From: a virus
Strand: one strand, 5' to 3'
IMG/VR virus record: IMGVR_UViG_3300042691_009229
Location: 1-48,970 of that record
DNA length: 48,970 nucleotides
Part shown: positions 14,643 to 25,873 of the stretch, in pieces
Layout of the letters: each line of letters starts with the position of its first letter
Numbering within the stretch: the stretch's first letter is position 1
Made by a program: the position numbers and the translations under genes
The notes under the pieces: generated by a model
The model's input: only the letters and a program-made list of their open reading frames with translations
The model's database searches: none
What the model was told of the DNA's origin: nothing

Positions 14643-15101
14643 ATGGAATCAAAATCATTTTTCAATGCACTACGTAAAATTATACGCGAAGAAGTGCAAC
14701 AAGCTGTTCGTACAGAAATGAAAAGAATGCTTAACGAAAATAAATCAGATCATACTAAGGTTATACAACATGGATTAGAATTAAATCGTATGACTAATAA
14801 ACAGCCTAAAAAAACATTTGCAAAAGATCCAATGTTAAATGATTTACTTAACGAGACAGCTACAATACCAGCTCCAGTTGATGAATGGTCGACTATGAAT
14901 TTTAGATCAGAAATGGCCCAGGCCTTTGGTGGTATGCGACATTCCATGGATGATAATATTCCGTATGTAGTTCCATCAACTGACCTAAATGGCGCACCTG
15001 TTAATTTAGGTAATGAAAACGTTGCTGCGGCTGTAACAGCTATGACAAAAGATTACTCGGCATTAATGAAAGCTATTGATAAAAAGAAAGGTGTAAAATA
15101 A
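14643..15101 (+). CDS. Structural protein with capsid-targeting-like N-terminus
   Basis: A 152-residue protein. Residues 1-33 form an amphipathic helix (NALRKIIREEVQQAVRTEMK, then RMLNEN), ending in L-N-E, a possible prohead-protease site; a second L-N-E-T lies near residue 77. The remainder is Met/Asn-rich with 'MAQAFGGMRHSMDD', and no catalytic motif. It lies just before gp25, which argues for a tail role, while its N-terminus resembles head proteins; the two clues conflict. Confidence 0.65.
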   Translation: MESKSFFNALRKIIREEVQQAVRTEMKRMLNENKSDHTKVIQHGLELNRMTNKQPKKTFAKDPMLNDLLNETATIPAPVDEWSTMNFRSEMAQAFGGMRHSMDDNIPYVVPSTDLNGAPVNLGNENVAAAVTAMTKDYSALMKAIDKKKGVK

Positions 15102-15104
15102 TAA

Positions 15105-15629
15105 ATGGCACGTACTATTTACCAATATCGACCAATAAATACTTTACCTGATAAGGCCATAGGCGTTACGTTACCTTTTAATAAAAGTAGCGTATCACGT
15201 AAAGATGAAACAGCAAATTATGCTGAGCAAAGCAATGGCGTTGGAGTTTTTAATAGTTCGTATTCAACAGAAGCACAATCAATTAGCAATCTTAAAAATT
15301 TATTATTGACTATAAAAGGCGAACGCGTCATGCAACCTAGATTTGGTACCATGATATATTCACTTATTTTTGAGCAAAATACAGATGATTTAGCTGCAGA
15401 ACTTGATACAACGTTACGTGAAGATATTGCTTACTGGTTACCATATATTGTAATTAATGATATAGAAATACTACAAGTACGAGACGAGTATAGTATTTTA
15501 ATACGATTACATTTTCAGGTAACTACGTCAGGCGCTAATCGTGTTATTAACATATTAGCATCAGAAAATAGTTTACAGATCCCAGAAACATTTAATGCTC
15601 AACAGTTAACACCTATAGGTACAATATAA
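15105..15629 (+). CDS. gp25: Baseplate wedge protein gp25
   Basis: A 174-residue protein of the gp25/GPW lysozyme-like family, part of the inner baseplate of contractile tails. The conserved core runs 'SISNLKNLLLTIKGERVMQP' with 'RFGT' (residues 59-82), the family's 'T..GEr...P.fGt' motif, followed by the helix-strand pattern 'DIAYWLPYIVINDIEI'. It lies directly before gp6 with a one-base TAATG overlap, the arrangement expected of contractile-tail baseplates. Confidence 0.88.
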   Translation: MARTIYQYRPINTLPDKAIGVTLPFNKSSVSRKDETANYAEQSNGVGVFNSSYSTEAQSISNLKNLLLTIKGERVMQPRFGTMIYSLIFEQNTDDLAAELDTTLREDIAYWLPYIVINDIEILQVRDEYSILIRLHFQVTTSGANRVINILASENSLQIPETFNAQQLTPIGTI

Positions 15630-17506
15630 TGGAATTAGTTAAAAAAGATGTAAAATATTTGAATAAGGATTTTGCTCAATTTAGACAGAATCTTATTAAT
15701 TTTGCTAAACAGTATTTTCCGAATACATACTCCGATTTTAATGAATCATCACCTGGTATGATGTTTATTGAAATGGCATCATATGTTGGAGATGTATTAT
15801 CGTATTATGCAGATCAACAATTCCGTGAATCTGTTTTAAGTTCAGCGAAAGAAGAACCTAATGTTCTAATGCTATCACAGTTATTTGGATATAAACCAAA
15901 ATTAAATACGCCTGCTACGGTAGATGTTGATATATTTCAATTAGTTCCATCAATTGGTACTGGTGTAAACACTCGACCTGATTATAGATATGCATTAACT
16001 ATTAAAGCTGGTATGGTAGTACGTACCGAACAAAATATTAAATTTAGAACTATAGAACCTGTAGATTTTTCGCAATCAACAACAACTAGTCCAACTGATA
16101 TATCAGTATATTCTGTTAATGGTAGTGGTGATGTTACGGTTTATTTATTTAAAAAGACTGTTCGTGCCGTATCTGGAACTCCTAAGACATTAACATTTAC
16201 ATTTACAGATCCTAAACCTTATGATAAAATTACTTTACCTGATACTAATGTATTAGATATAATTAATGTTACTGATAGCGATGGTAATATATGGTATCAA
16301 ACTGACTATTTAGCACAAGATACTATATTTGAAGATATTGCTAATATACCATTCAATGATCCAGAATTATCAATCTATCGTAGTACTGTCCCTTATATAT
16401 TAAAGTTACGTCGTACGGCACGTAGATTTGTGACACGAGTACGTGGTGATTATAAAACTGAGTTACAGTTCGGATCTGGTATTAGTTCAGATTCAGATGA
16501 AGAAATTATTCCAAACCCAAGAAATATTGGATCAGGATTAGAATATTTAGATCGTATTACAACATCAAATATTGACCCAACTAATTTTTTGTATACTAGT
16601 ACATATGGGCTAGCTCCTAATAATGTAACATTAACTGTAAACTATACAGTAGGTGGGGGAGTTGCTGATAATGTAGGATCTAATACTATTAATACTATTG
16701 AGTTTAATACGGTAGTATATGATAATGAAATTTACAGCGTAGATTTAACTGATACAAAGACTACACTTGCTGTAATAAATGCCGATCCAGCGACTGGCGG
16801 TAAAACACGTGATGACATTGAAAGTATTCGTCAAAATGCAATCGCAAATTTTGCAGCACAGAATCGTGCTATTACACGTGAAGATTATATTTCTAGATGT
16901 TATTCTATGCCAGCAAAGTATGGATCTATTGAAAAGGCATATGTCATTGGTGATACACAATTAGATACAGCTGATATTGATTATCCTAGAGAAACTATAA
17001 CAAATCCATTAGCTTTAAATTTATATGTATTATCATATGATAGTAATAAAAATTTCATAACACCTAATAAAGCAATACGCGAAAATTTACGTACATATCT
17101 TTCAAATTATCGTATGTTAACTGATGCGTTAAATATTAAAACAGCGTACATTATTAACATTGGTATTAATTTTGAAGTTGTGCCAAGGCCTAGTGAAAAT
17201 AGTAATGAGGTAGTATTACGATGTGTAGATCGCTTAAAACAAATATTTAATAACGATCGCATGCAAATAAATGGCACTATTAATATATCTAATGTTGTAA
17301 CAGAGTTAGATAAATTACAAGGCGTACAAAGTATAGCTAGTCTAGAAATTGTAAATTTATTTGATACGAATAATGGATATGCTGGTAATATATATGACAT
17401 TACGGCTGCCACAAAAAATAATATTATATATCCAAGTTTAGATCCTAGTATTTTTGAAATAAAATATCCAAACATAGATATTAAAGGCCGTGTAGTTAAA
17501 CCATAA
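15629..17506 (+). CDS. gp6: Baseplate wedge protein gp6 (J-like)
   Basis: A 625-residue baseplate wedge protein of the gp6/P2 gpJ family. The N-terminus 'MELVKKDVKYLNKDFAQFRQ' and 'MMFIEMASYVGDVLSYYADQ' (around residues 45-66) are typical: a conserved helix with 'GDVLSYYAD'. Later, 'RQNAIANFAAQNRAITREDY' (around residues 400-420) is the 'R.Na...F..qnRaVT..DY' signature of the family. It forms the wedge ring around the hub. Directly downstream come tail structural genes. Confidence 0.88.
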   Translation: MELVKKDVKYLNKDFAQFRQNLINFAKQYFPNTYSDFNESSPGMMFIEMASYVGDVLSYYADQQFRESVLSSAKEEPNVLMLSQLFGYKPKLNTPATVDVDIFQLVPSIGTGVNTRPDYRYALTIKAGMVVRTEQNIKFRTIEPVDFSQSTTTSPTDISVYSVNGSGDVTVYLFKKTVRAVSGTPKTLTFTFTDPKPYDKITLPDTNVLDIINVTDSDGNIWYQTDYLAQDTIFEDIANIPFNDPELSIYRSTVPYILKLRRTARRFVTRVRGDYKTELQFGSGISSDSDEEIIPNPRNIGSGLEYLDRITTSNIDPTNFLYTSTYGLAPNNVTLTVNYTVGGGVADNVGSNTINTIEFNTVVYDNEIYSVDLTDTKTTLAVINADPATGGKTRDDIESIRQNAIANFAAQNRAITREDYISRCYSMPAKYGSIEKAYVIGDTQLDTADIDYPRETITNPLALNLYVLSYDSNKNFITPNKAIRENLRTYLSNYRMLTDALNIKTAYIINIGINFEVVPRPSENSNEVVLRCVDRLKQIFNNDRMQINGTINISNVVTELDKLQGVQSIASLEIVNLFDTNNGYAGNIYDITAATKNNIIYPSLDPSIFEIKYPNIDIKGRVVKP

Positions 17507-17521
17507 AATTAAAGTGTAGAC

Positions 17522-18661
17522 ATGTATCATTTATATTTTGCCGAAAGAGATACTACATTATATGAACGTTATCCTAACCGTAACACGGGTATAGATAGTA
17601 TTATAGAACTAACAAAAATAACATCAGGTAGTAAGTTAGAAAAAGTAGTACAATCTAATACATATAACAGTCGTATATTAATAGACTTTGGAGCACAGGT
17701 TACTGCAATACGTACTGCTATAGCATCTGGATTAATGCCTCCGATAGGGCCACTATCTAATAATTCAGCATCTGTATATCTTAATTTAAGAGCAGCTAAC
17801 GCAACAGATTTACCAACTGATTATACATTATATGCATATCCAGTTTCTGAATCATGGACTAATGGAAATGGTAACTATTCTGATGTACCTGAGGTACGTA
17901 ATGGAGCTTCTTGGTATTATCGTGATAATGAGGACCTTGCAACTAGTTGGCGTACCGGATCGGCTCATAGTAGCGGTGATAGTAGTGTTACTGAATTACG
18001 CGGTGGCGGTACATGGATAACCGGGTCGACATATGAAGCTAGTCAATCATTTTCATATGAACAACCTGATATACGCATGGATGTTACAGATATTGTTAAA
18101 CGTTGGATTGCACAAGATATTCCTAATTATGGTTTTATAATTAAACGTAGTAAGACTGATGAACGTTCTGGCGAAATATTAGGTAGTATTAAATTCTATG
18201 GCGTAGATACTAATACAATTTATGTACCGCGTTTAGAAGTAGCGTGGAATGATACGGTATTTAATACTGGAAATAATAGTGTAATTGATACTAGTAATTA
18301 TACTGTTTATATAACTAACATACATGACAGTTATCACGAATCTGAACGTGTTAGATTTGATGTTGGTATTCGTCCAATGTACCCAACTCGTGCATACGCA
18401 ACTAGTTCACATTATTTTACTAGTAATGTACTACCATCTTCTAGTTATTACAGTATAAAAGATGCCGTAACTAATGAAACTATAATTCCATACGATGATA
18501 ATGCTACAAAGATATCATGTGACGGTAATGGAAGTTTCTTTAATTTACGTTTAAATACATTTATGCCAGAACGTTATTATAAAATAGAACTAAAAATTCA
18601 ACGCAGTAATAATGATATTCAAATTCATGATAATGGTTTTTATTTTAAGGTTGTTAGATAA
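17522..18661 (+). CDS. Baseplate/tail structural protein with DNRLRE-like domain
   Basis: A 379-residue protein. Residues 1-220 have the DNRLRE-type pattern: 'DTTLYERYPNRNTGIDSIIE', 'SRILIDFG', 'VSESWTNGNGNYSDVP' and then 'MDVTDIVKRWIAQDIPNYGF' with 'IIKRSKTDE'. This beta-rich domain is common in secreted and phage structural proteins. The C-terminal ~140 residues are another beta-rich region. It overlaps the next gene by one base. It probably attaches to the baseplate; its exact T4 counterpart is unclear. Confidence 0.65.
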   Translation: MYHLYFAERDTTLYERYPNRNTGIDSIIELTKITSGSKLEKVVQSNTYNSRILIDFGAQVTAIRTAIASGLMPPIGPLSNNSASVYLNLRAANATDLPTDYTLYAYPVSESWTNGNGNYSDVPEVRNGASWYYRDNEDLATSWRTGSAHSSGDSSVTELRGGGTWITGSTYEASQSFSYEQPDIRMDVTDIVKRWIAQDIPNYGFIIKRSKTDERSGEILGSIKFYGVDTNTIYVPRLEVAWNDTVFNTGNNSVIDTSNYTVYITNIHDSYHESERVRFDVGIRPMYPTRAYATSSHYFTSNVLPSSSYYSIKDAVTNETIIPYDDNATKISCDGNGSFFNLRLNTFMPERYYKIELKIQRSNNDIQIHDNGFYFKVVR

Positions 18662-21291
18662 TGGCTACAAATAGATTTACAGTAAATAATAATGAAAATA
18701 CAAGTTTACCTAGTCCTGATGAGATTTTGTTAAACATATTAAGGTCAGAATTTCCTGATGACCCAGTTTACCAACAAGGTACATTATCACAATCATCTAC
18801 ACAAATTACAGCTAAACCATTACGTACACCAAATACTCGTATTACGTCGACTCGTAATGATGCAAATTTTATAGATGTATATACTGACAGTCCTATAAAG
18901 ACTTATACTGAATATACGATTGATAAAAATGTACCGACTGCTGATGAAACTATTATAGACAATTTAATAGACGAGGAATGGCAGTTTTTTATTGAACCAC
19001 AATCAGGTGTATATAGGCCAGCTGTTACACGTGGGAAGTTTTTAATACCAACTGAAGTACAACTCAACCCTGTTGATTTTCATCATGCATACATAAGCTC
19101 CGGTCCAGAAAATTTAGATGATATTTTAGCATCGACAAATTCTGATACTAATAACGTTACTAGTCAAGTATTTTGCGTGTACTATATTGATAACGATACG
19201 TCACGTCCAATACCTAACTATAAAACATTAGAGGTAATGCTAGTAGAACGTGGGTTAACATATAAAGATATAGCAGAAGCGACTAACGACCAACAGCGTC
19301 AATTTGATATGGTATTTGACGGCGTGTTTACTGGTGATACAACACCTGGCATACCAAATCCTGTCGAAGAATTTAAGGTACGTAAAATGCCGGATCGTAC
19401 AAATGAATGGAATGAACGTGTTAGATTCCAGAGCGGATATCGTCCATTAGCACCATTTAAGCGTGATCCTGGTGATTATTTAAAGCCGCAAGGCCTTCGT
19501 TCATCAAAATCTACAGATATTTTTAGGAAAGAAGATCCTAGTGATTTATATTTTGATACGGCATTTCAATGGCAGACGAATCGCGAAATGTTACGTGAAC
19601 GTTATGAAGGTAAACTAGTTATAAAAAATTGGCCTTTTGGATATGACGAAACTGTCGTAATAAATGCAGCTGATGTCGAGTTTGACGATCTTGTCAATAC
19701 ATTACGTATGATGACTAATGGATTCTGGAAACAAGTACTGGATCCAGATGTATTACGTTTATATGCATCACGTGCAAATATTACATTAAATCGATTAGAT
19801 GAATCTGATGCATTAGGTCCGCTATATGGTGAGAATGGCTATATTAATTTACTAGTTGAATTAAATGAGATTGAGCCATTACAAATTACTCAAGATACTA
19901 TAGCAGAAGCTTCAACTGATACAGAAAATCTTATTAAACCTGTATGGAATGATTTTCCTCATATAATTGAAGCTGATCGATTAGATTATCAAGAATTTTT
20001 AAATTATATTGATTATTACAGTAATAATGGCGCGCCGTTTGATATTGAACATTTAAAACCGTATGAACCGGCTGGTAGTATTAAATATTATCCAACTGAC
20101 CGAGTAGATGAACTTAATGAGCAGGCTATTTTACAAAATGCATTAACTAACGTTAAAGAACAAATTTTAGAATTATGGCCGACAACTGTTAGTATGGTTG
20201 AAAATTTAGAAATGCGTTTAAAGGGTGTATTACAGCAATCGTTTAGTGACTATTTTAGAGCAGTTTATGATGCGGATAATGGTGATCTGTATAACATGTT
20301 AGTGTCTAGGGATAAATGGAGATTCGTTAAAAAAGATAACGTTAAAGATGATGATCTTAGTTTATTACGTATAGTTGAAAAAAACTGGAACATAACAAGA
20401 GTAATGGACCGTAGTGAAGAAGATCGGATTGTAAATGTCGGTAAATGGGGTTTGGTGCCAGATTTAGTACGTGATACACGTATAAATAATATTAGTAATG
20501 TTATTTTAGGTACAATTACAGCCGCGGCTGCAGCTTCTGCATTAATTGGAGCGGCTACATTATCAACTGCTACAGCACAGCCATCTATTTACATAGTTAC
20601 AAGCCACTTAATAGCAAGTAATGCTGACTTTTTAGCATTTGCTGTTGATAGTGCTGGCTTAAAGATTGAAGAATATTTTAGTGGTATACAAAATACTGGA
20701 TTATATGAATTACCGCGTAATAATGATAATACACGTGATAAGAAATTTATCAAACAGAATTGGTATATAAACTTAATGATATCACTTGAGGCGGATAGAC
20801 GATTATTACAGCCTACTCGTGATCCTGTAGCGTCAATGCCTACAGAACTGCGTGAGCCGTTACTTGGATTGAATATGTATGAGCGTATTGATTTTGCTGA
20901 TAAATATATGCCTGAATTACGTGATGCAATTACAGAAGCGAAAGATTTGTTAGTAAATATAGATGATATTATAGCAAATTCAAACGACCTAAATGAAGTA
21001 CAAGATATTTATACTAGTATAAAGGCAATACATGATTTGTTTAGAGATGCAGAAAAAGGTACATTTCAGTATTGTGTAGATACTAAAGAAATTTTAGACT
21101 CGTATATTCAATCTCATGTGTATAACATATATCAAGGAATTGAATATTTACGTAGTGTTGTATATAATAAAGTAGGATTAAATGATAATAATTTTGGTAT
21201 AATATATCCCGACTCAGTTAAGAATATTATATCTAAATGGATACCATCAGCTAATTTTGATTATTATATACCAGAAAAATGGGAAGGTTAA
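18661..21291 (+). CDS. Large baseplate/tail structural protein with internal hydrophobic segment
   Basis: An 876-residue protein without a family I can name with confidence. It sits where T4-like phages encode wedge proteins of the gp7/gp8/gp10 group, next to gp6. It has a hydrophobic Ala-rich stretch around residues 620-650 ('VILGTITAAAAASALIGAAT'), long enough for a membrane span, flanked by charged helices. The N-terminus is Thr/Ser/Asn-rich. Assignment as a baseplate wedge-like protein rests on context and size only. Confidence 0.55.
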   Translation: MATNRFTVNNNENTSLPSPDEILLNILRSEFPDDPVYQQGTLSQSSTQITAKPLRTPNTRITSTRNDANFIDVYTDSPIKTYTEYTIDKNVPTADETIIDNLIDEEWQFFIEPQSGVYRPAVTRGKFLIPTEVQLNPVDFHHAYISSGPENLDDILASTNSDTNNVTSQVFCVYYIDNDTSRPIPNYKTLEVMLVERGLTYKDIAEATNDQQRQFDMVFDGVFTGDTTPGIPNPVEEFKVRKMPDRTNEWNERVRFQSGYRPLAPFKRDPGDYLKPQGLRSSKSTDIFRKEDPSDLYFDTAFQWQTNREMLRERYEGKLVIKNWPFGYDETVVINAADVEFDDLVNTLRMMTNGFWKQVLDPDVLRLYASRANITLNRLDESDALGPLYGENGYINLLVELNEIEPLQITQDTIAEASTDTENLIKPVWNDFPHIIEADRLDYQEFLNYIDYYSNNGAPFDIEHLKPYEPAGSIKYYPTDRVDELNEQAILQNALTNVKEQILELWPTTVSMVENLEMRLKGVLQQSFSDYFRAVYDADNGDLYNMLVSRDKWRFVKKDNVKDDDLSLLRIVEKNWNITRVMDRSEEDRIVNVGKWGLVPDLVRDTRINNISNVILGTITAAAAASALIGAATLSTATAQPSIYIVTSHLIASNADFLAFAVDSAGLKIEEYFSGIQNTGLYELPRNNDNTRDKKFIKQNWYINLMISLEADRRLLQPTRDPVASMPTELREPLLGLNMYERIDFADKYMPELRDAITEAKDLLVNIDDIIANSNDLNEVQDIYTSIKAIHDLFRDAEKGTFQYCVDTKEILDSYIQSHVYNIYQGIEYLRSVVYNKVGLNDNNFGIIYPDSVKNIISKWIPSANFDYYIPEKWEG

Positions 21292-21298
21292 TTAACAT

Positions 21299-24200
21299 AT
21301 GTCATTAGATCGATTTTCAAATAAACAGTCAGTACTTGAATCAAATGGGTTACAACGTGGTATAATTTGGTCAAATAACATATTACCATCATTAATGTTG
21401 GACCAGCGTATAATTACGCCAAAAGAAAATACATCAGTGGAAGTATTTGTATACTCTACAGATGGTACATATTTAACTGGCGATATTGTAAATGATTATA
21501 TTATTGAGAATAGTAAAATTGCAATTGACTATGCATCAGTACTAAACAAATTTAATATATCACGTGGTAGTTTTGAAGTTGTCACAAATATATACAGTAA
21601 TTTAATTGGGACAACAGACGAACCTGTTATACTAATTAAAGAAATATCACCTAACCGTAGAGAATTATTACTAGAATTAGTTACTGATACGGAGAAATAT
21701 GGTGATAAATATGCATTAACATTACCACAATATTTTAACAATTATACTAGTGCATTTACTTCAGATTTAGCATTAAATTTTGGACGTAACCGAATATATC
21801 GCATTATTAATCAAAAACTATGGACCGGGACAAATACATTTGTAGTTCGTTTATATCGGCCATTAGAAGCTGGGTTAACAGTTAATGATAGATTATGTTT
21901 AATTGAAGAATTAGCCGATACATATATTGATAATGTATTATTACATACTAAACCAGCTAATGTACTAGCAGAATTATTATTGAATGAGTCATTATCTGAA
22001 ACTGAATTACAAGCGATATTGACAGATTTAGTAAAAGATAACCCAAGATTACTTGAAGCATTATTAAACAATCCAGAGTTACGTAAAAAATTACAGTATA
22101 TACCATTATCATCCGTTAACGTATTACGTCGTCCTAATTTTGATCTTGATGCTAATTATAGTACAATAACTGAAACAGAATTTAAAAACTGGAATACGTT
22201 ATTAGATGCAAATCTATCGACATCGCAACAAATTATTAATAGTTATTTTTCTGGCTCGTTAACTGGTATTGATATAGGTATAGATTATACTGCATTTGAT
22301 AATTTTGTATTTTATGGTTCGTCTACAGATAGATTAGAAAACTTTAAATATAAATTAGAATTATTAGAATATTACAATACACAGTTACATACATTAAATA
22401 ATGCTAACGGAAACGATACTGCATTTGCAAATAATATATCACTGTTTAATACACGTATAGAAAATACATTAGGTACATTTGATAATTTTGAACGTTGGTT
22501 ATACTATGAACCAACTAGCAGTTTAACTACACATGGTACATCTGGTAGTTATATCGGAGCTGAAGGTTATTCGCTAACACCATGGCCAAAATATTTATCA
22601 GGTAGTGTATACTATGTACATCACACTACTAGTAGTATCGCTGAATCATGGTATAATGGATTTTTAGCAACAGCCTCGTTATATGACCAAGAAAATGCTA
22701 CATCTTTAGTTAAAACCGTACCAGAACATATTCGTAATGATCAAAACAATAGCGAATATGAACTGTTTGTTAATATGATCGGCCAGCATTTTGATATACT
22801 ATATACATATGTAAATGCATTAACTAAAACATATAAGCCAGAAGAACAGCCTAAATTAGGTATGGGTAAAGAAGCTTTATATGAAGTAGCACAATCAATG
22901 GGCTGGGAACTAGCTAACGGAAAGCAAGCGTCATCATTATGGCAATACAAGTTAGGTTATAATGATTCTGGCAGTTATACTAGTACTGGCAGTTTATTTA
23001 GTAAAACAGATGAACAGATTACTACCGAAGTATGGCGTCGTATTGTTAATAATTTACCATATCTACTTAAAACGAAAGGTACTGCCCGTAGTATTAAAGC
23101 GTTAATGAATGCATACGGTATTCCACAAACATTATTAAGTATACGTGAATATGGCGGCCCACATCCGGACGCCGAAACACCGGCTTTAATTGAAGATCGA
23201 TTTGCATATAACCTTTATATATCTAGTTCATATACTAGTAACACAGTTTCTGGATCAATAGTTTATTATCCAATTATATATGCTACATCTTCTGGTAATT
23301 GGAATTCAGGTATTACAGATTCGTCAAATGATAGAGTTGCTCCAATAACGCGTGAAATTAGGTTTCAACCAGCTGTTAAAAATTCTATGCCAATCTTAAG
23401 CGTACGTGGAACGGCACTTACTACAACAGCTTTTAGTGGTATTACTGTAGAATATACTGGCTCATATTCGGGTAGTACTGATTATGGTAGAGTATGGATA
23501 TCTCATTTTAGTTCATCTGCCGGAACTGCACCATATGCAGTATCTGCAAGTACTGATTGGTTACCACTATATGACGGCGATATGTGGAACTTAAGATGGT
23601 GGTGGACTGGTGGTGGATCATCTTATAATACTAGTAATAATACAAATACAACTTATTATGTACAAGTACAAAAAGCTAGTGATTATATATCAGGTAAAAT
23701 AATTCATCAAGCTAGTGCATCAGTAACTCCTAGCTCTGCTCAAGCTGACCATTGGTCATGGTGGAGCACTATCAATGCCACTACCGGCCCTAGGGCGTTT
23801 TATATAGGCGGAAATGCTAATATGACCGGTTATACTAAATTTCCGTTTAAGGTATCTAGTTCTAACATGTATGTACAAGAATATCGTGAATGGTTAGAAG
23901 AATTAGATCAAAATACCTTTGATATACATACACTTAATCCGACTAGTTATGTTTCATCACTTAATGCGACAGCTAGTTATAATACATTAGTACGTCATTA
24001 TCCATTTGGTAGTGATTTAAATGCTGTAGATCATAGTACTAATTTAATAATTACATCTAGCCACCCAGCTAGTAATATCATAACTAATTTTTCCATTGAT
24101 ACAACTACAAACTTTGGATTAGGTACTGGTGGTAGTTCATATGCATTTGCTGCTTATAGCGGTTCATTGGTATCGACATTTGCACCAGTAACAGATTCAG

Positions 24201-25858
24201 AACGTGGCCAATATGTACCGATCGAAGAAACATATTACATTGACGGTGTTTCATTAGGAGGTCAACTTCCAAGATCTGAAAAAATACGATTAGAGGATAA
24301 CTATTTAATACGTCGTTTATCGCCTAGAAATACCGCCGAGCGTAGTACTTTTGATTATGCTCCTATTGACAGTAATCGTTTAGGTTTATTTTATAGCCAA
24401 GCAGACCAGGTTAACAAAGATATATTTGATCAAATTGGTGATATTGCATTAGATGATTATATTGGTAATCCAGAAGATGAATTTGATTACCGATATCCGC
24501 AGTTAAACAGTTTTAGTACGGAATATTGGAAAAAATATACTAACCGAAATGATATAAATGCATATATACGAGTATTTAGTCAATTTGATTTTACATTATT
24601 CAATCAAATAAAACAATTACTACCAGCCCGTGTTGATGAAGCAATGGGACTTTTAGTTGAACCGCATGCATTAGAACGTAATAAAATTGCATTAACAAAA
24701 CGTGTAATTGTAGAGAATCCGCAATATGAATTTACTTTACCAGGATTACAACCTACTGCTAGTTCAGATCTAGCAACTGAATACTCAGCTTCTATTAATA
24801 CTAGTTATATTGTATCGGCTGATAGCGTTTATAATTCTGGTAGTAATAGTTATACAGATGCAGGTAACACTTTAGCTAATATAGTATTACGCGATCACGT
24901 AGTACCTACTGAATATTTAGTAGAAGAAGTGCCATTAGATCAAATTGGTAATATAGTTACATGTAGTATAGTAAATAATTTTTATAAATTAAATTCTGGA
25001 ATAGCATTAGAAAATAATGTTACAGGTAACGTATGGAGATTAAAATTACCGTATAATACTAATTTTAATAATACTACATCAGCATCATTAGCTAGCGGTG
25101 ATATTTCATCACAACTAATAACGGAATTTAATATATTTAGCCAATCAGATATACTTTATAACAACGTAACTGTTACAATAGATATACGTGATGTAGATGA
25201 TGGGGTTGCTCCGTATTTATTATCCGTATGTTCATTATGTTTAATTGATACAAATAATGTTATAACTTATATAACTACTGATTCGTTAAATATTAATCTA
25301 CAATCTGACGTCAATACAATTACATTTACATTTAATAATATTCGTATACCAGCATATACTACGAGATTTGGTGTTGCATTAGAATTTAACAATGATATTG
25401 TCAACGATACTTTAAAATTATGTATTTTACGGATGAATACAACTGTACAATTAGAAAAAGTATATACGTCAGCAATACGTCCGGAAATATTACAGAATCG
25501 TACTAGTAAAGAGTTTAGTACTATTGTATATCATTATTCGGGCAGTATTAATACTTCTGATAAAATACTAAAAAATGCATATCATGCTACTAGCCAATCA
25601 TTAGGTTTATATTATAGCTCTAGTCTAATACCATCTGAATTTAATGATGATGATATTCTACAAATTAATAATGCAAAATATTACGGTTGTAAGTTAACAG
25701 CAAGTGATATTAACATTAATTCGAATATTGCAGCTATTAATAATACACCAGTAATTGAAGTATATGAAACCAATGCTAATCAGTTAATATTTACAACGAC
25801 TCCAGAAGAACGTACTAATGGAGTATTTACTCAACCAGGTAACTTAAGAATTCGTTAA
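21299..25858 (+). CDS. Giant tail structural protein with tail-protein-I-like segment
   Basis: A 1519-residue structural protein. Around residues 485-615 it carries a helical conserved block ('FVNMIGQHFDILYTYVNALT', 'LYEVAQSMGWEL', 'VWRRIVNNLPYLLKTKGTAR', 'SIKALMNAYGIPQTLLSIRE') resembling the P2 gpI (tail protein I) type region found in many marine phage structural proteins. Around residues 700-870, Trp/Gly/Ser-rich strands resemble a LamG/concanavalin-type beta sandwich ('GPRAFYIGGNANMTGYTKFP'). The C-terminal third is Asn/Thr/Ile-rich. It probably links baseplate and fibre or forms a large peripheral baseplate component. Confidence 0.62.
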   Translation: MSLDRFSNKQSVLESNGLQRGIIWSNNILPSLMLDQRIITPKENTSVEVFVYSTDGTYLTGDIVNDYIIENSKIAIDYASVLNKFNISRGSFEVVTNIYSNLIGTTDEPVILIKEISPNRRELLLELVTDTEKYGDKYALTLPQYFNNYTSAFTSDLALNFGRNRIYRIINQKLWTGTNTFVVRLYRPLEAGLTVNDRLCLIEELADTYIDNVLLHTKPANVLAELLLNESLSETELQAILTDLVKDNPRLLEALLNNPELRKKLQYIPLSSVNVLRRPNFDLDANYSTITETEFKNWNTLLDANLSTSQQIINSYFSGSLTGIDIGIDYTAFDNFVFYGSSTDRLENFKYKLELLEYYNTQLHTLNNANGNDTAFANNISLFNTRIENTLGTFDNFERWLYYEPTSSLTTHGTSGSYIGAEGYSLTPWPKYLSGSVYYVHHTTSSIAESWYNGFLATASLYDQENATSLVKTVPEHIRNDQNNSEYELFVNMIGQHFDILYTYVNALTKTYKPEEQPKLGMGKEALYEVAQSMGWELANGKQASSLWQYKLGYNDSGSYTSTGSLFSKTDEQITTEVWRRIVNNLPYLLKTKGTARSIKALMNAYGIPQTLLSIREYGGPHPDAETPALIEDRFAYNLYISSSYTSNTVSGSIVYYPIIYATSSGNWNSGITDSSNDRVAPITREIRFQPAVKNSMPILSVRGTALTTTAFSGITVEYTGSYSGSTDYGRVWISHFSSSAGTAPYAVSASTDWLPLYDGDMWNLRWWWTGGGSSYNTSNNTNTTYYVQVQKASDYISGKIIHQASASVTPSSAQADHWSWWSTINATTGPRAFYIGGNANMTGYTKFPFKVSSSNMYVQEYREWLEELDQNTFDIHTLNPTSYVSSLNATASYNTLVRHYPFGSDLNAVDHSTNLIITSSHPASNIITNFSIDTTTNFGLGTGGSSYAFAAYSGSLVSTFAPVTDSERGQYVPIEETYYIDGVSLGGQLPRSEKIRLEDNYLIRRLSPRNTAERSTFDYAPIDSNRLGLFYSQADQVNKDIFDQIGDIALDDYIGNPEDEFDYRYPQLNSFSTEYWKKYTNRNDINAYIRVFSQFDFTLFNQIKQLLPARVDEAMGLLVEPHALERNKIALTKRVIVENPQYEFTLPGLQPTASSDLATEYSASINTSYIVSADSVYNSGSNSYTDAGNTLANIVLRDHVVPTEYLVEEVPLDQIGNIVTCSIVNNFYKLNSGIALENNVTGNVWRLKLPYNTNFNNTTSASLASGDISSQLITEFNIFSQSDILYNNVTVTIDIRDVDDGVAPYLLSVCSLCLIDTNNVITYITTDSLNINLQSDVNTITFTFNNIRIPAYTTRFGVALEFNNDIVNDTLKLCILRMNTTVQLEKVYTSAIRPEILQNRTSKEFSTIVYHYSGSINTSDKILKNAYHATSQSLGLYYSSSLIPSEFNDDDILQINNAKYYGCKLTASDININSNIAAINNTPVIEVYETNANQLIFTTTPEERTNGVFTQPGNLRIR

Positions 25859-25873
25859 AATAAGATATTGATA

